Shown: positions 7,775-18,978, numbered from the stretch's first letter. The stretch: 64,000 nt of DNA from Micromonospora sp. FIMYZ51 (GCF_038246755.1 NZ_CP134706.1:6575501-6639500); one strand, 5' to 3'. Made by a program: numbers and translations. The notes: a model not told the origin generated them from the sequence alone.

Positions 7775-8614
7775 ATGTCGTCGACGGTGTTAGGGCTGGT
7801 CAGGGCAAGCCATCCGGAGCCGACCGCGGCCGTCACCGTGGTCGCCGCCCTGCTCGCGGCCGGAGTCGGGCACTCGAACGGCGGCCTCGCCGTGGTGGCG
7901 CTCACCGTGGCGGCCAGCCAGTTCGCGGTCGGCTGGACAAATGATCTGCTCGACGCCGACCGGGACGCCATGGTGGGGCGTACCGACAAGCCGGTGGCCG
8001 CCGGCGCGGTCGGCCGGCGCACCGTGGCGGTGGCGGCGGTACTTGCCGCCGCGGCCACCGTGACCCTGGCGCTGACCACGAATCCGGTCGCGGCGCTCTG
8101 GGCCGTTACCGGCCTGCTCTCGGCTCTGCTCTACGACTGGCCGCTCAAGTCGACACCGATCTCGGTGCTGCCGTACGCGATCTCCTTCGGTGCGCTGCCC
8201 GCCTTCGTGGTGTCGGCGCTGCCCGGCGCACCGCCGCCACCGGCGTGGCTGGTCGCCGCCGCCGCCCTGCTGGGCGCGGGCGCGCACTTCGCAAACGTCC
8301 TGCCCGATCTCGCCGACGACGCGCGGACCGGCGTGCACGGGCTGCCACATCGACTGGGCCCGACCGGCAGCCGGCTCGCCGCGACCGGGCTGCTGATCGC
8401 GGCGACGGTCACGCTGGTGCTCGGGCCACCGGGCCCGCCGTCAGGCGTCGGGCTCGCGGTGGCCGGGACCGCCGTCGTGATCTTGGCGCTGGCCTGGCGG
8501 TCCGGCCGGCGAGCCGACCGGGCCGGCAGCCGACCGGTGACCGCGTTCCGGGCGGCGATGCTGGTGGCCATGATCGATGTCGTCCTGCTGGTGGCGAGCG
8601 GTCGACTGGTCTGA
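7775..8614 (+). CDS. UbiA-family prenyltransferase
   Basis: Integral membrane enzyme (279 aa, about 8 helices) that transfers a prenyl group from an allylic diphosphate to an aromatic acceptor. The first Asp-rich motif is complete as NDLLDADRD (56-64, the NDxxDxxxD pattern). The second is PDLADDARTG (about 177-186), both binding Mg-diphosphate. The start is ATG 7775; the frame is open further upstream but overlaps the methyltransferase and is not membrane-like. The gene diverges from the methyltransferase-flavoprotein-PKS operon over a 46-bp gap, implying shared control. With those genes it suggests a prenylated phenolic lipid. Confidence 0.92.
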   Translation: MSSTVLGLVRASHPEPTAAVTVVAALLAAGVGHSNGGLAVVALTVAASQFAVGWTNDLLDADRDAMVGRTDKPVAAGAVGRRTVAVAAVLAAAATVTLALTTNPVAALWAVTGLLSALLYDWPLKSTPISVLPYAISFGALPAFVVSALPGAPPPPAWLVAAAALLGAGAHFANVLPDLADDARTGVHGLPHRLGPTGSRLAATGLLIAATVTLVLGPPGPPSGVGLAVAGTAVVILALAWRSGRRADRAGSRPVTAFRAAMLVAMIDVVLLVASGRLV

Positions 8615-8753
8615 GGCTAACCCCGTCAGGTAGCTGCGCAGGGTCGGCGTGCGGGCCACGATCAGCGCCAACTACCCTGGAGCCCGGTCTGCGCGGGTAT
8701 GGCCAGCGGGTCCGGCGGCGTAGCCGGGCGTGATCGTGACGAGGAGGACCGAC

Positions 8754-9482
8754 GTGACGCGCTCGATCAGGGGTTCCCGGCGGGCTGCCGTGCTGCTGCC
8801 CGGGATCGCGACGGCAGCCGCGCTGTTGCTGCTGTCCGGGTGCGGCGCCGGCCAGATCTCCGAGACGGCGAACAAGGTGCCGTCCGCCCAGGGCATCGAC
8901 CTCCAGGCCGACGCGGGCGCGTACGGCGTGCGGGGTGTGCTGGTCTCCTACCCCGGCGTCGAGGGTTACCGGGCCGGCGACAACGCGGTGCTCAACGCCC
9001 TCTTCTACAACGACACCCAGAACCCGGTCACGGTCACCGTCAGCTCGACGGACGCCCGCGAGGTGGTGATCACCACGGTGAGCGCCGCGAACAGCCCGTC
9101 GCCCACCGCATCCCCGACGCCTACCGATTCGCCGTCGCCCGAGGGCACGCCCGGGGCGGGCGAGTCGCCCTCGCCCGAGGGCTCGCCGTCACCGACGGAG
9201 TCGCCCGAGACCACCCCGACCGAAGCCGCCGCCGAGCCGGCCCGGATCGAGATCCCGCCGCTGAGCTACGTGCAGCTGAACGCCGAGGGTGAGCGGGTGC
9301 TCCAGCTCGTCGGGCTGAACTCGGCCCTGCTGCCGGGGCAGAACGTCACGCTGGCCTTCGACTTCGGCGGTGGCGACACGATCACCACTCCGGCACCGAT
9401 CGCCGTGCCGCTCTCCCCGGCCCCGCCACCGTCGCCGATCATCGAGCGACACACGGAGTACGAGGGTGAAGGCGGCCACTGA
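8754..9482 (+). CDS. Lipoprotein, LpqE-position homologue
   Basis: Predicted lipoprotein of 242 residues. The start is GTG 8754, served by GAGGAGG at 8741-8747. The signal peptide ends in the lipobox LLSGC, so the mature protein would begin at that cysteine on the outer face of the membrane. A beta-rich domain (GVRGVLVSYPGVEGY, AVLNALFYNDTQNPVTVTV) is interrupted by a 45-residue Pro/Ser/Thr/Glu linker and resumes (LSYVQLNAEGERVLQLVGL, NVTLAFDFGGGDTI). This split layout resembles secreted copper-chaperone-like or DUF461-type proteins. It directly precedes radA, as lpqE (Rv3584) does in M. tuberculosis. Function unknown. Confidence 0.85.
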   Translation: MTRSIRGSRRAAVLLPGIATAAALLLLSGCGAGQISETANKVPSAQGIDLQADAGAYGVRGVLVSYPGVEGYRAGDNAVLNALFYNDTQNPVTVTVSSTDAREVVITTVSAANSPSPTASPTPTDSPSPEGTPGAGESPSPEGSPSPTESPETTPTEAAAEPARIEIPPLSYVQLNAEGERVLQLVGLNSALLPGQNVTLAFDFGGGDTITTPAPIAVPLSPAPPPSPIIERHTEYEGEGGH

Positions 9483-9506
9483 GCCAGCTCTCCCGCAGTC
9501 TTTCGG

Positions 9507-9544
9507 CGGCGCCGCCGGCGTGGTGAACCAGGCCGGCGGCGCCG
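9507..9544 (+). terminator. Hairpin after lipoprotein gene
   Basis: A perfect 13-bp GC stem (arms 9507-9519 and 9532-9544) with a 12-nt loop, 24 nt after the lipoprotein stop and 30 nt before the radA start. There is no U-tract, as is common in actinobacteria. It could end the lipoprotein transcript or attenuate read-through into radA. Confidence 0.55.
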
Positions 9545-9574
9545 TCGTCGTACCCGGGGGTTAGCGTCCCTCGG

Positions 9575-11026
9575 GTGAGCATCTCCCGATCGACCCCGGC
9601 CCGGGGCGCAGGCGCCGGACGTGGCCGGGCCGCCGCCCGCGAGCCCCGGCCCGCGTACGAGTGCGACGCCTGCGGCCACCAGCCCCCGAAGTGGGTGGGG
9701 CGCTGCCCCGAGTGCGGCGAGTGGGGCTCAGTGGTCGAATGCACCGTCACCGGCCCCACCGTCTCCGGCCGGGTGGTGAGTTCCCGGATGCCCGCCGAGC
9801 CGGCCCGGCCGATCGCCACCATCAGCGCGGCACCGGCCCGAGCCCGGCCCACCGGGGTCAGCGAGCTGGACCGGGTGCTCGGCGGCGGGCTGGTGCCCGG
9901 GGCGGTGGTCCTGCTCGCCGGTGAGCCCGGGGTCGGCAAGTCCACCCTGCTGCTCGACGTCGCCCAGCAGTGGGCCGCCGGGGCGGGCAGCCCTTCGCTC
10001 GTGGTCAGCGGCGAGGAATCGGTCAGCCAGGTGCGGCTGCGCGCCGAGCGCATGGGCACTCTGCACGAGCAGCTCTACCTGGCCGCCGAGAGCGACCTCG
10101 CGGCGGTCCTCGGCCACCTCGACGCGGTCAAGCCCGGCCTGTTGGTGCTCGACTCGGTGCAGACCATCTCCACCACCGGCACCGAAGGGGTGCCGGGCGG
10201 GGTGACCCAGGTCCGGGCGGTCACCGCCGCGCTCGTCGCGGTGGCCAAGGAGCGCGGAATCGCCACCGTGCTGGTCGGCCACGTCACCAAGGACGGCCAG
10301 GTGGCCGGCCCCCGGGTGCTTGAGCACCTGGTCGACGTGGTGCTGCACTTCGAGGGCGACAAGCATTCCTCGCTGCGGCTGGTACGCGGGGTCAAGAACC
10401 GGTTCGGCGCCGCCGACGAGGTGGGCTGCTTCGAGATGCACGAGGGTGGCATCAGCAGCCTCGCCGACCCGTCCGGCCTGTTCCTCACCCGCTACTCCGA
10501 GCCGGTGCCGGGCACCTGCGTGACAGTGGCGATGGAGGGGCGTCGGGCACTGGTGACCGAGGTGCAGGCGCTGATCGGTGCCACCGTGGCCGGCTCGCCC
10601 CGGCGTACCGTCTCCGGGCTGGACTCCGCCCGGCTGGCGATGGTGCTTGCGGTGCTGCAACGCCGGACCGAACGGCTCACCCTGCACGACCGGGAGGTCT
10701 TCGCGGCCACCGTCGGCGGCATCCGGGTGGTCGAGCCGGCTGCCGACCTCGCCGTCGCCCTCGCCGTCGCTTCCGGTGGCCTGAACCTGGCGATCGCGCC
10801 CCACCTGGTGGCGATCGGCGAGGTCGGCCTGACCGGCGAGGTACGCCGGGTGGGCGCGGTGCCCCGCCGGCTCTCCGAAGCGGCCCGGCTCGGCTTCCGG
10901 CTGGCCCTGGTGCCGCCCGGCTGCGGTCCGGCGAGCACCGGTGCCGGACCCGAGCAGCTTAGGGTGATCGAGGTCAACGACGTTCGTTCGGCATTGCAGG
11001 CCGTGGCCCGGGCGTCGGCGGAGTGA
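9575..11026 (+). CDS. radA: DNA repair protein RadA/Sms
   Basis: RadA is a hexameric DnaB-like ATPase that drives branch migration during homologous recombination. The 483-residue protein, from GTG 9575, has an N-terminal zinc ribbon (Cys30, Cys33, Cys44, Cys47 in CDACGHQPPKWVGRCPEC). A RecA-like ATPase follows, with Walker A GEPGVGKST (116-124). The family-specific KNRFG motif is at 274-278, and a C-terminal Lon-type P domain (LNLAIAPHLVAIGEVGLTGE) completes it. It is followed 111 nt later by disA in the same direction, the conserved radA-disA pair that links recombination to cyclic di-AMP control. Confidence 0.97.
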   Translation: MSISRSTPARGAGAGRGRAAAREPRPAYECDACGHQPPKWVGRCPECGEWGSVVECTVTGPTVSGRVVSSRMPAEPARPIATISAAPARARPTGVSELDRVLGGGLVPGAVVLLAGEPGVGKSTLLLDVAQQWAAGAGSPSLVVSGEESVSQVRLRAERMGTLHEQLYLAAESDLAAVLGHLDAVKPGLLVLDSVQTISTTGTEGVPGGVTQVRAVTAALVAVAKERGIATVLVGHVTKDGQVAGPRVLEHLVDVVLHFEGDKHSSLRLVRGVKNRFGAADEVGCFEMHEGGISSLADPSGLFLTRYSEPVPGTCVTVAMEGRRALVTEVQALIGATVAGSPRRTVSGLDSARLAMVLAVLQRRTERLTLHDREVFAATVGGIRVVEPAADLAVALAVASGGLNLAIAPHLVAIGEVGLTGEVRRVGAVPRRLSEAARLGFRLALVPPGCGPASTGAGPEQLRVIEVNDVRSALQAVARASAE

Positions 11027-11137
11027 ACGGGAAGGAAAGCCACGTCTCGGGTGATCCGCCCGACACCGGCCGAGGGGTGGGATCGTGACACATCACAGTA
11101 ACCGCGACAGCACCCAACGCAGGGCAGTCCGTAGACT

Positions 11138-12322
11138 GTGCCCGTGCCAGTCGATCGCGATACCACCAAGCCTGCCGGCGCGACGCCCCACGCCCGCACC
11201 GCTGCCGTGGGCTCGCCCGCCCGTCCGATCAGCATCAGCGTGACCGGCGGCGGCAGCGTCGGCGACCCGCTGCGTGCCAATCTGGCGCTGATGGCACCCG
11301 GCACCGCACTGCGCGACGGTCTGGAGCGCATCCTGCGCGGCCGGACGGGTGCGCTTATCGTCCTCGGTTACGACAAGGTCGTCGAAGGGCTGTGCACCGG
11401 CGGTTTCCCGCTGGACGTCGAGTTCTCCTCCACCCGGATCCGCGAGCTGTGCAAGATGGACGGCGCAGTGGTGCTCTCCAGCGACGGCACTCGGATCGTC
11501 CGCGCGGCGGTGCACCTGATGCCCGATCCGACCATTCCGACCGAGGAGTCGGGCACCCGGCACCGCACCGCGGAGCGGGTCGCCCGGCAGACCGGCTACC
11601 CGGTGATCTCGGTAAGCCAGTCGATGCGGATCATCAGCCTCTACGTCAACGGCCAGCGGCACGTGCTGGACGACTCGGCGGCCATCCTGTCCCGGGCCAA
11701 CCAGGCACTGGCCACCCTGGAGCGTTACAAGCTCCGGCTCGACGAGGTCTCCGGCACGCTCTCCGCACTGGAGATCGAGGATTTGGTCACCGTACGCGAC
11801 GCGGTGGCAGTGGTGCAGCGGCTGGAGATGGTCCGCCGGATCGCCGACGAGATCGCCGGCTACGTGGTGGAGTTGGGCACCGACGGCCGGCTGCTCGCCC
11901 TGCAACTGGACGAGCTGATGGCCGGGGTGGACGCCGACCGCACCCTGGTCATCCGGGACTACCTGCCCACCGGGCGCAAGTCACGCACGCTTGACGAGGC
12001 CCTGGTCGAGCTGGATCTGCTCAGCGCCACCGAGCTGATCGACCTGGTCTCGGTGGCCAAGGCGATCGGCTACCCGGCCGCCTCGGACGCCCTGGACGCG
12101 GCGGTCAGCCCGCGCGGGTTCCGGCTGCTGGCCAAGGTGCCCCGGCTGCCGGTGTCCGTGGTGGACCGGCTGGTGATGCACTTCGGCAGCCTCCAGCGCC
12201 TGCTCGGCGCCACGGTCGAGGACCTACAGACGGTCGATGGGGTCGGCGACGCGCGGGCCCGGGGCGTACGCGAGGGCCTGTCCCGGCTCGCCGAGGCATC
12301 AATCCTCGAACGGTACGTCTGA
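11138..12322 (+). CDS. disA: DNA integrity scanning diadenylate cyclase DisA
   Basis: DisA makes cyclic di-AMP from two ATP and is inhibited when bound to branched DNA. The DAC domain shows the catalytic DGA (108-110) and RHR (141-143, GTRHRTAER) motifs. A linker helix bundle follows, and the C-terminal HhH2 domain ([30 protein letters not shown]) binds branched DNA. The 394-residue length includes an N-terminal extension typical of actinobacteria. The start is GTG 11138 or GTG 11144. A TAGACT hexamer at 11132-11137 could be a -10 box, in which case transcription would begin close to GTG 11144 and the mRNA might be leaderless. Confidence 0.96.
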   Translation: MPVPVDRDTTKPAGATPHARTAAVGSPARPISISVTGGGSVGDPLRANLALMAPGTALRDGLERILRGRTGALIVLGYDKVVEGLCTGGFPLDVEFSSTRIRELCKMDGAVVLSSDGTRIVRAAVHLMPDPTIPTEESGTRHRTAERVARQTGYPVISVSQSMRIISLYVNGQRHVLDDSAAILSRANQALATLERYKLRLDEVSGTLSALEIEDLVTVRDAVAVVQRLEMVRRIADEIAGYVVELGTDGRLLALQLDELMAGVDADRTLVIRDYLPTGRKSRTLDEALVELDLLSATELIDLVSVAKAIGYPAASDALDAAVSPRGFRLLAKVPRLPVSVVDRLVMHFGSLQRLLGATVEDLQTVDGVGDARARGVREGLSRLAEASILERYV

Positions 12323-12332
12323 CCCCGCGCGC

Positions 12333-13106
12333 TCAGTCGGTGAGGACGAGCTTCACCGGCTGGCTCCGCTTGGTGCCCACCCGGGCGAATACCTCGTACG
12401 TCCCGGCCGGCGGGGTGGGCCCGTTCGCCACTCCGTCGACGCACCGACTGCTGTCCTTGCCGTTCCAATCCACCCGGTAGGAGCGTTCGAAGCCGGAGGT
12501 GAACGACTGCACGTCCGAGCCGGCGGCGGTGCCGCAGGTGTCCGACGACCAGATCACCTCGGCGCCGGACTTGATGTACAGCTCCTGCGCGGTCGCGCCG
12601 ACATCCCGGCTGCACGTCCGCTCGGACCGGTTGCGGACCTTCAGGTGCAGGTCGACGGCGGCACCACGGACGACCTGTGCGGGCAGGGCCACGGCGGTCA
12701 CCGAGAGTTCGGCGTCCGTGCAGGCACCGTCGTCGACCACCGGCCGTGCCGGTGCCTCGTTGCCGGCGTTCGGCTCGGTGGTGAGACCCGTCGACGGCGT
12801 GGCGCCCGAGCCGGTTGCGCCGTCGGGACCGGTCCCGCCGTCAGGACTGGTCCCGCCGTCGGGGCCGGCTCCGGCGTCACCCGACGGGGGCGTACCGGTC
12901 TGCGGGGTCAGCACCGACCCGGAGGGCTCCGGGGTGCCGGATGACACGCCCGGATCGGGCTGGCCGTTGCCGGTCGCGTCGTTGCCGCTGCGCGGCCCGT
13001 TGCACGAGTAGACCAGAACGACCAGGAAAAGCAGGACCGCACCGAGCACAACGGCGCGACGCCGCCAGTACACGGCGGGAGGCAGGGGGCCGACCGTCAG
13101 ACGCAT
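12333..13106 (-). CDS. Single-pass membrane protein with exported domain (Rv3587c-like)
   Basis: The 257-residue protein has a cytoplasmic N-terminus (MRLTVGPLPPAVYWRRR), one transmembrane helix (VVLGAVLLFLVVLVYSC), a 90-residue Gly/Pro/Asp/Thr linker with short repeats (GPDGGTSPDGGTGPDG), and a C-terminal Ig-like beta domain with four cysteines (TCSRDV, DTCGTA, SRCVDG). It resembles in layout and position M. tuberculosis Rv3587c, next to disA on the opposite strand. It converges with disA with 10 nt between stops. No enzymatic motif is visible. A cell-wall-associated role is a guess. Confidence 0.8.
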   Translation of the reverse strand: MRLTVGPLPPAVYWRRRAVVLGAVLLFLVVLVYSCNGPRSGNDATGNGQPDPGVSSGTPEPSGSVLTPQTGTPPSGDAGAGPDGGTSPDGGTGPDGATGSGATPSTGLTTEPNAGNEAPARPVVDDGACTDAELSVTAVALPAQVVRGAAVDLHLKVRNRSERTCSRDVGATAQELYIKSGAEVIWSSDTCGTAAGSDVQSFTSGFERSYRVDWNGKDSSRCVDGVANGPTPPAGTYEVFARVGTKRSQPVKLVLTD

Positions 13107-13264
13107 GATGCCCCCACGGTAGCGGCGGCGGGTGCGACGGACGGTAGCGACGCGCCGGAGCGTCCGGGAGCCATCGGAGTAGATCCTCCATTCTCGACAG
13201 TCCGCACCGACCGCACGCAGCGACGCCCGCTCGGACAGTTACCGACGGTGCCGGCACGACCGGC

Positions 13265-13858
13265 TCAGAGATAGACCTTGCGCTGGTAGATCGCGTGCGC
13301 ACCGGCCACCCGGTCCAGGAAGAGCAGACCGGCGCAGTGGTCGATCTCGTGTTGCAGGGCACGGGCCTCGAAACCATCCGTCACCAGGCGCACGGGCTCG
13401 CCGCTGCCGGGCAACACGCCCTCGACCACAAGTCGACTGGCGCGCTTGACGTCACCGGTCAGGTCCGGCACCGACATGCACCCCTCTCGGCCCGTCTTCC
13501 ACCGGGTCGCCTCGACCACGCGGGCATTGCAGAGCGCGAACGTGCCGTGCACGGTCACCGCCTTGGCGTGCCCGGTCACGTTTACCGCGAACACCTGCGC
13601 GCCGACGCCCACCTGCGGGGCGGCCAGGCCGACGCAACCCGGTGACACCCGCATCGTGGCGATCAGGTCGGCCGCCAGTTGCACCGTCTCGGCGGCGGTC
13701 GGGTCGACCTCGACACCGGCTCGGCTGAGTACGGCCTGCGGGGCGGAAACCACCGGAAGCACCCGACCGGCGCCCAACGTCTCCGGTGTCCAGTCGCCGA
13801 GGCCCGGGTACGTCTCCGGCTGTGGGTCCAGGTCAGACCCGTCCCGGTGCCCGGTCAC
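13265..13858 (-). CDS. def: Peptide deformylase
   Basis: Removes the N-formyl group from nascent proteins; an Fe(II)/Zn enzyme. All three signature motifs are present: GCVGLAAPQVG (74-84), EGCMSVP with metal ligand Cys127, and QHEIDH with His170, catalytic Glu171 and His174. I start it at GTG 13858 because that GTG overlaps the upstream ACT-gene stop as GTGA, a typical coupling. This gives 197 residues with an N-terminal extension of about 30 residues relative to the E. coli enzyme, common in actinobacteria. It is co-transcribed with the ACT-domain gene. Confidence 0.95.
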   Translation of the reverse strand: MTGHRDGSDLDPQPETYPGLGDWTPETLGAGRVLPVVSAPQAVLSRAGVEVDPTAAETVQLAADLIATMRVSPGCVGLAAPQVGVGAQVFAVNVTGHAKAVTVHGTFALCNARVVEATRWKTGREGCMSVPDLTGDVKRASRLVVEGVLPGSGEPVRLVTDGFEARALQHEIDHCAGLLFLDRVAGAHAIYQRKVYL

Positions 13859-14367
13859 AGCAGATCCGGTTCGGCCGGCCGGAGGGTCACCTCGACGCCC
13901 AACTCGGCAGCGGTGTCGGCCAGCCGGCCGGCGAGCGCGGTGGCCGCACCGGGCGGCAGATCGACCTCGGCGACCACCACGTAGAGCGAGCCGGCCAGCC
14001 GGGTGCTCAGGTCGGTGACGTTGCCACCGGCATCGGTAAGCACCCGCGTCATCGCCGCCACGATGCCCATCCGGTCCGCGCCGTGCACCGCCATCACGTA
14101 CGGCTCGCCGGCCGGTGCCGTTTCGCCGTCGTGCGTCACGCCGCGTACCGTCGCCACCAGGTGGCTGTCGGCGGCGAGTGGCGCCAACGCGGCCTCGACC
14201 TCGGCGGCGGCCGGGCCGACGCAGATCAGGGTCATCGCGAAGTGCCCCCGCAGCCGGGTCATCGTGCTGTCGGTGAGGTTGGCCCCGAGCCGGGCGAGCA
14301 CCTCGGCGACGTCGGCCACGATGCCGGGCCGATCCCGGCCGATGACGGTGATCGCAAGCTCGTTCAT
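13855..14367 (-). CDS. Tandem ACT-domain protein (GcvR-like)
   Basis: The 170-residue protein consists of two ACT domains: residues 1-80 (MNELAITVIGRDRPGIVADV) and about 90-165 (YVMAVHGADRMGIVAAMTRV). ACT domains bind amino acids and regulate metabolism. GcvR-type double-ACT proteins act as glycine-responsive regulators through partners and do not bind DNA themselves. The start is ATG 14367. It overlaps def by 4 nt and is divergent from mutY over a 96-bp gap. The ligand cannot be deduced. Confidence 0.88.
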   Translation of the reverse strand: MNELAITVIGRDRPGIVADVAEVLARLGANLTDSTMTRLRGHFAMTLICVGPAAAEVEAALAPLAADSHLVATVRGVTHDGETAPAGEPYVMAVHGADRMGIVAAMTRVLTDAGGNVTDLSTRLAGSLYVVVAEVDLPPGAATALAGRLADTAAELGVEVTLRPAEPDLL

Positions 14368-14463
14368 CCGGGCATTCTCCCTGATCCGCGTAGGCCGATG
14401 ACGGCGGCCCGACCGTACCGTCCACGCAACGGGACCGCGGCGCGTGACATCATCGGCGGCGCG

Positions 14464-15366
14464 ATGACAGAACCGACATTCGCCGGACGAGTGAGCCGGT
14501 GGTACGAGCAGAACGCCCGGGACCTGCCGTGGCGCCGGCCCGGCGTGACCGCGTGGGCGATCCTGGTCAGCGAGGTCATGCTCCAACAGACTCCGGTGGC
14601 CCGGGTGGTGCCCGCCTGGCATGCCTGGCTGGACCGCTGGCCGAAGCCGGCCGCGCTGGCCGCGGACAGTCCGGCCGAGGCGATCCGGATGTGGGGACGG
14701 CTCGGCTATCCGCGCCGGGCGGTACGGCTGCGGGAATGTGCGGTGGCCATTGTCGAGCGGCACGGCGGGACCGTGCCGGACCGGTTGGAGCAGTTGCTCG
14801 CCCTGCCGGGCGTCGGCACGTACACCGCGCGGGCGGTGGCGGCCTTCGCGTACGGCCAGCGGCACCCCGTGGTCGACACGAACGTACGCCGGGTGGTCTG
14901 TCGAGCGGTGGCCGGCGAACCGGACGCGGGTCCGGCGACCCGGCCCGCCGATCTGGTCGCGACCGAGGAACTCCTGCCCGTCGAGCCGGCCGCCGCCGCA
15001 CTCGCCAGCGCCGCCATCATGGAACTCGGCGCGGTGATCTGCACCGCCCGTGCCCCGCGCTGCGGCGCGTGCCCGGTCGAGACGACCTGCGCCTGGCGGG
15101 CCTCGGGGCAGGTCGCCCCGGCCGGTCCCACCCGCCGGCCGCAGCGCTACGCGGGCACCGATCGGCAGGTACGCGGGTTGCTGCTCGGACTACTCCGGGA
15201 GGCGACCGGGCCCGTGCCGCAGCAGCGATTGGACCAGGTCTGGGCGGACGACGTGCAGCGGGCCCGGGCGCTGGCCGGGCTCGTCACCGACGGACTGGTC
15301 GAGCCGGTCGGCGAGGCGTCGTTCCGCCTGATCGGCGACGGACCGCCAGCTCCACTGGCCCGCTGA
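14464..15366 (+). CDS. mutY: A/G-specific adenine DNA glycosylase
   Basis: MutY removes adenine mispaired with 8-oxoguanine. The 300-residue protein has the catalytic Glu37 (SEVMLQQT), the helix-hairpin-helix LPGVGTYTA, and catalytic Asp138 (VVDTNVRRV), both residue numbers matching E. coli. The 4Fe-4S loop is Cys193, Cys200, Cys203 and Cys209 (C-x6-C-x2-C-x5-C). The C-terminal part after about residue 225 is short, so the full NUDIX-like 8-oxoG domain is reduced, as in other actinobacterial MutY. ATG 14464 gives the family-like N-terminus. It converges on clpC. Confidence 0.95.
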   Translation: MTEPTFAGRVSRWYEQNARDLPWRRPGVTAWAILVSEVMLQQTPVARVVPAWHAWLDRWPKPAALAADSPAEAIRMWGRLGYPRRAVRLRECAVAIVERHGGTVPDRLEQLLALPGVGTYTARAVAAFAYGQRHPVVDTNVRRVVCRAVAGEPDAGPATRPADLVATEELLPVEPAAAALASAAIMELGAVICTARAPRCGACPVETTCAWRASGQVAPAGPTRRPQRYAGTDRQVRGLLLGLLREATGPVPQQRLDQVWADDVQRARALAGLVTDGLVEPVGEASFRLIGDGPPAPLAR

Positions 15367-15453
15367 CCCGCCGGCACCGCCGGCACTGCTGCCTCGCTGA
15401 GCTGCTGACTCAGTTGGTCTGCTCGGCGAGGGCTGCGTCGCCAGCGCAGACGA

Positions 15454-15487
15454 CGGCGGCCCGGTGGCATCTGCCACCGGGCCGCCG
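15454..15487. terminator. Bidirectional terminator hairpin between mutY and clpC
   Basis: A perfect 16-bp stem (arms 15454-15469 and 15472-15487) with a 2-nt loop sits between the converging stops of mutY (15366) and clpC (15497). Its symmetry and position suit termination from both directions. Confidence 0.75.
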
Positions 15488-15496
15488 AAGGGTGAA

Positions 15497-18040
<2,544 letters not shown>

Positions 18041-18357
18041 GCCCTCGTGCTCCTCACGTGCCGTGCGCACTCGATCTTGGTGGTCAAGACTCTCGGCGGC
18101 GCCGGATACGCGAGCGCCCAGGACGGGCGTCCGCGCCTCATTACTCTATCGCCGCGAACCGACTCGGCTGACCTCGTGTGTCTGTGCCGGAGGCCCGGTA
18201 CGCGTCGTTTTGCACAACCCTCCACGCTCAACGGCTGTTCCGGGCGTGGCGGCTGTACGCGCAGAGCGAAATTCGGTCGGCAGCCGCAGACCGCCGGAAC
18301 GCCGCACGGAGGGCTCCCAGCGGACGGACGGCGTCCCCTTCGACGCCATCCACAGGC

Positions 18358-18388
18358 TGTGGACAAGGCATCCACCGGCTGTGGACAA
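18358..18388 (-). promoter_or_regulatory. Pair of DnaA boxes
   Basis: TTGTCCACA, the actinobacterial DnaA box consensus, occurs twice on the minus strand at 18358-18366 and 18380-18388. The 22-bp offset (about two helical turns) places both on the same DNA face. The first lies in a TCCACAGGCTGTGGA palindrome (18350-18364). No dnaA/dnaN or other origin genes are nearby, so this is more likely a DnaA regulatory or titration site than oriC. Confidence 0.6.
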
Positions 18389-18460
18389 CGCCCGACCCAC
18401 GGGAGATAGTCCCGGCCACGAACAAGGATGGGACAAACGGTACACCTGCCCCAAATACGA

Positions 18461-18494
18461 CGAGGCCGGCCCGGGATGTCCCGGGCCGGCCTCG
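18461..18494 (-). terminator. lsr2 terminator hairpin
   Basis: A perfect 15-bp GC stem (arms 18461-18475 and 18480-18494) with loop ATGT, 19 nt downstream of the lsr2 stop on the minus strand. A short T-containing run follows. Confidence 0.75.
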
Positions 18495-18513
18495 TTGCTG
18501 GCGCAACACCGAG

Positions 18514-18864
18514 TCAGTGACCGGCCTTGGCGTGGTACTCGTCGACGATTTCCTGCGGGATTCGACCCCGGTCGGAGATGTCCTTGCCCGCCTTGCGGGC
18601 CCAGGCCCGGATGGCCTTGTTCTGCTCCCGGTCGGCGGTCGCACCACCCCGACCGCGGGCGGCCCGGCCACCGACGACCACACCGCCCCGACCCACCTTG
18701 GTCCCATGGGCGATGTACTGGGCGAATACGTCACGCAATTTCTCGGCGTTCGAACTCGACAGGTCGATCTCGTACTGGACGCCGTCGAGCGCGAACTTGA
18801 CGGTCTCGTCCGCGTCCCCGCCGTCCAGGTCATCGACCAGCTTGTGAATAATCTGCTTGGCCAC
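18514..18864 (-). CDS. lsr2: Nucleoid-associated protein Lsr2
   Basis: H-NS-like global silencer that bridges AT-rich DNA, including acquired genes and secondary-metabolite clusters. I start at GTG 18864 (116 aa, VAKQIIHKLVDDLDGG), not the ATG three codons upstream. AAAGGA is 9 nt from the GTG but abuts the ATG, and family members begin at this position. The N-terminal dimerisation domain (about 1-60) is followed by a Gly/Arg linker and the C-terminal DNA-binding domain, with the minor-groove AT-hook-like Arg99-Gly100-Arg101 in SDRGRIPQEIVDEYH. It is encoded downstream of lysS. Confidence 0.96.
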   Translation of the reverse strand: MAKQIIHKLVDDLDGGDADETVKFALDGVQYEIDLSSSNAEKLRDVFAQYIAHGTKVGRGGVVVGGRAARGRGGATADREQNKAIRAWARKAGKDISDRGRIPQEIVDEYHAKAGH

Positions 18865-18911
18865 GTCCCACATTCCTTTCGAGCAGGGCTACTACTGCCA
18901 ACTGCAAGAGC

Positions 18912-18942
18912 AGAATAACCCGTACGATGCTTGCCACGTCAA
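18912..18942 (-). promoter_or_regulatory. Predicted lsr2 promoter
   Basis: On the minus strand TTGACG (18937-18942) and TATTCT (18912-18917) have good -35 and -10 matches with a rather long 19-bp spacer, 48 nt upstream of the lsr2 GTG. The surroundings are locally AT-rich. If Lsr2 autoregulates, this is a plausible target. Confidence 0.4.
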
Positions 18943-18978
18943 TAGGATGCGCTAACGAGCCGCTAAGTTTCCTACTGA

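Larger units (their letters stand above)
18041..18513. other. 473-bp clpC-lsr2 intergenic region
   Basis: Long non-coding gap between two leftward genes. It must hold the clpC promoter. It contains two perfect DnaA boxes (18358-18366, 18380-18388) and the lsr2 terminator hairpin (18461-18494). The section 18100-18300 has no open frame with convincing codon use. I looked for HspR and ClgR operators and found no clear match. Confidence 0.65.

Noticed and set aside
11085..11096. CRP-like GTGA-TCAC palindrome upstream of disA
   Set aside because: The half-sites are separated by 4 bp, whereas CRP/FNR-type sites need 6.
18350..18494. Chromosomal replication origin
   Set aside because: Only two DnaA boxes are present and dnaA, dnaN, rpmH or parAB are not nearby.
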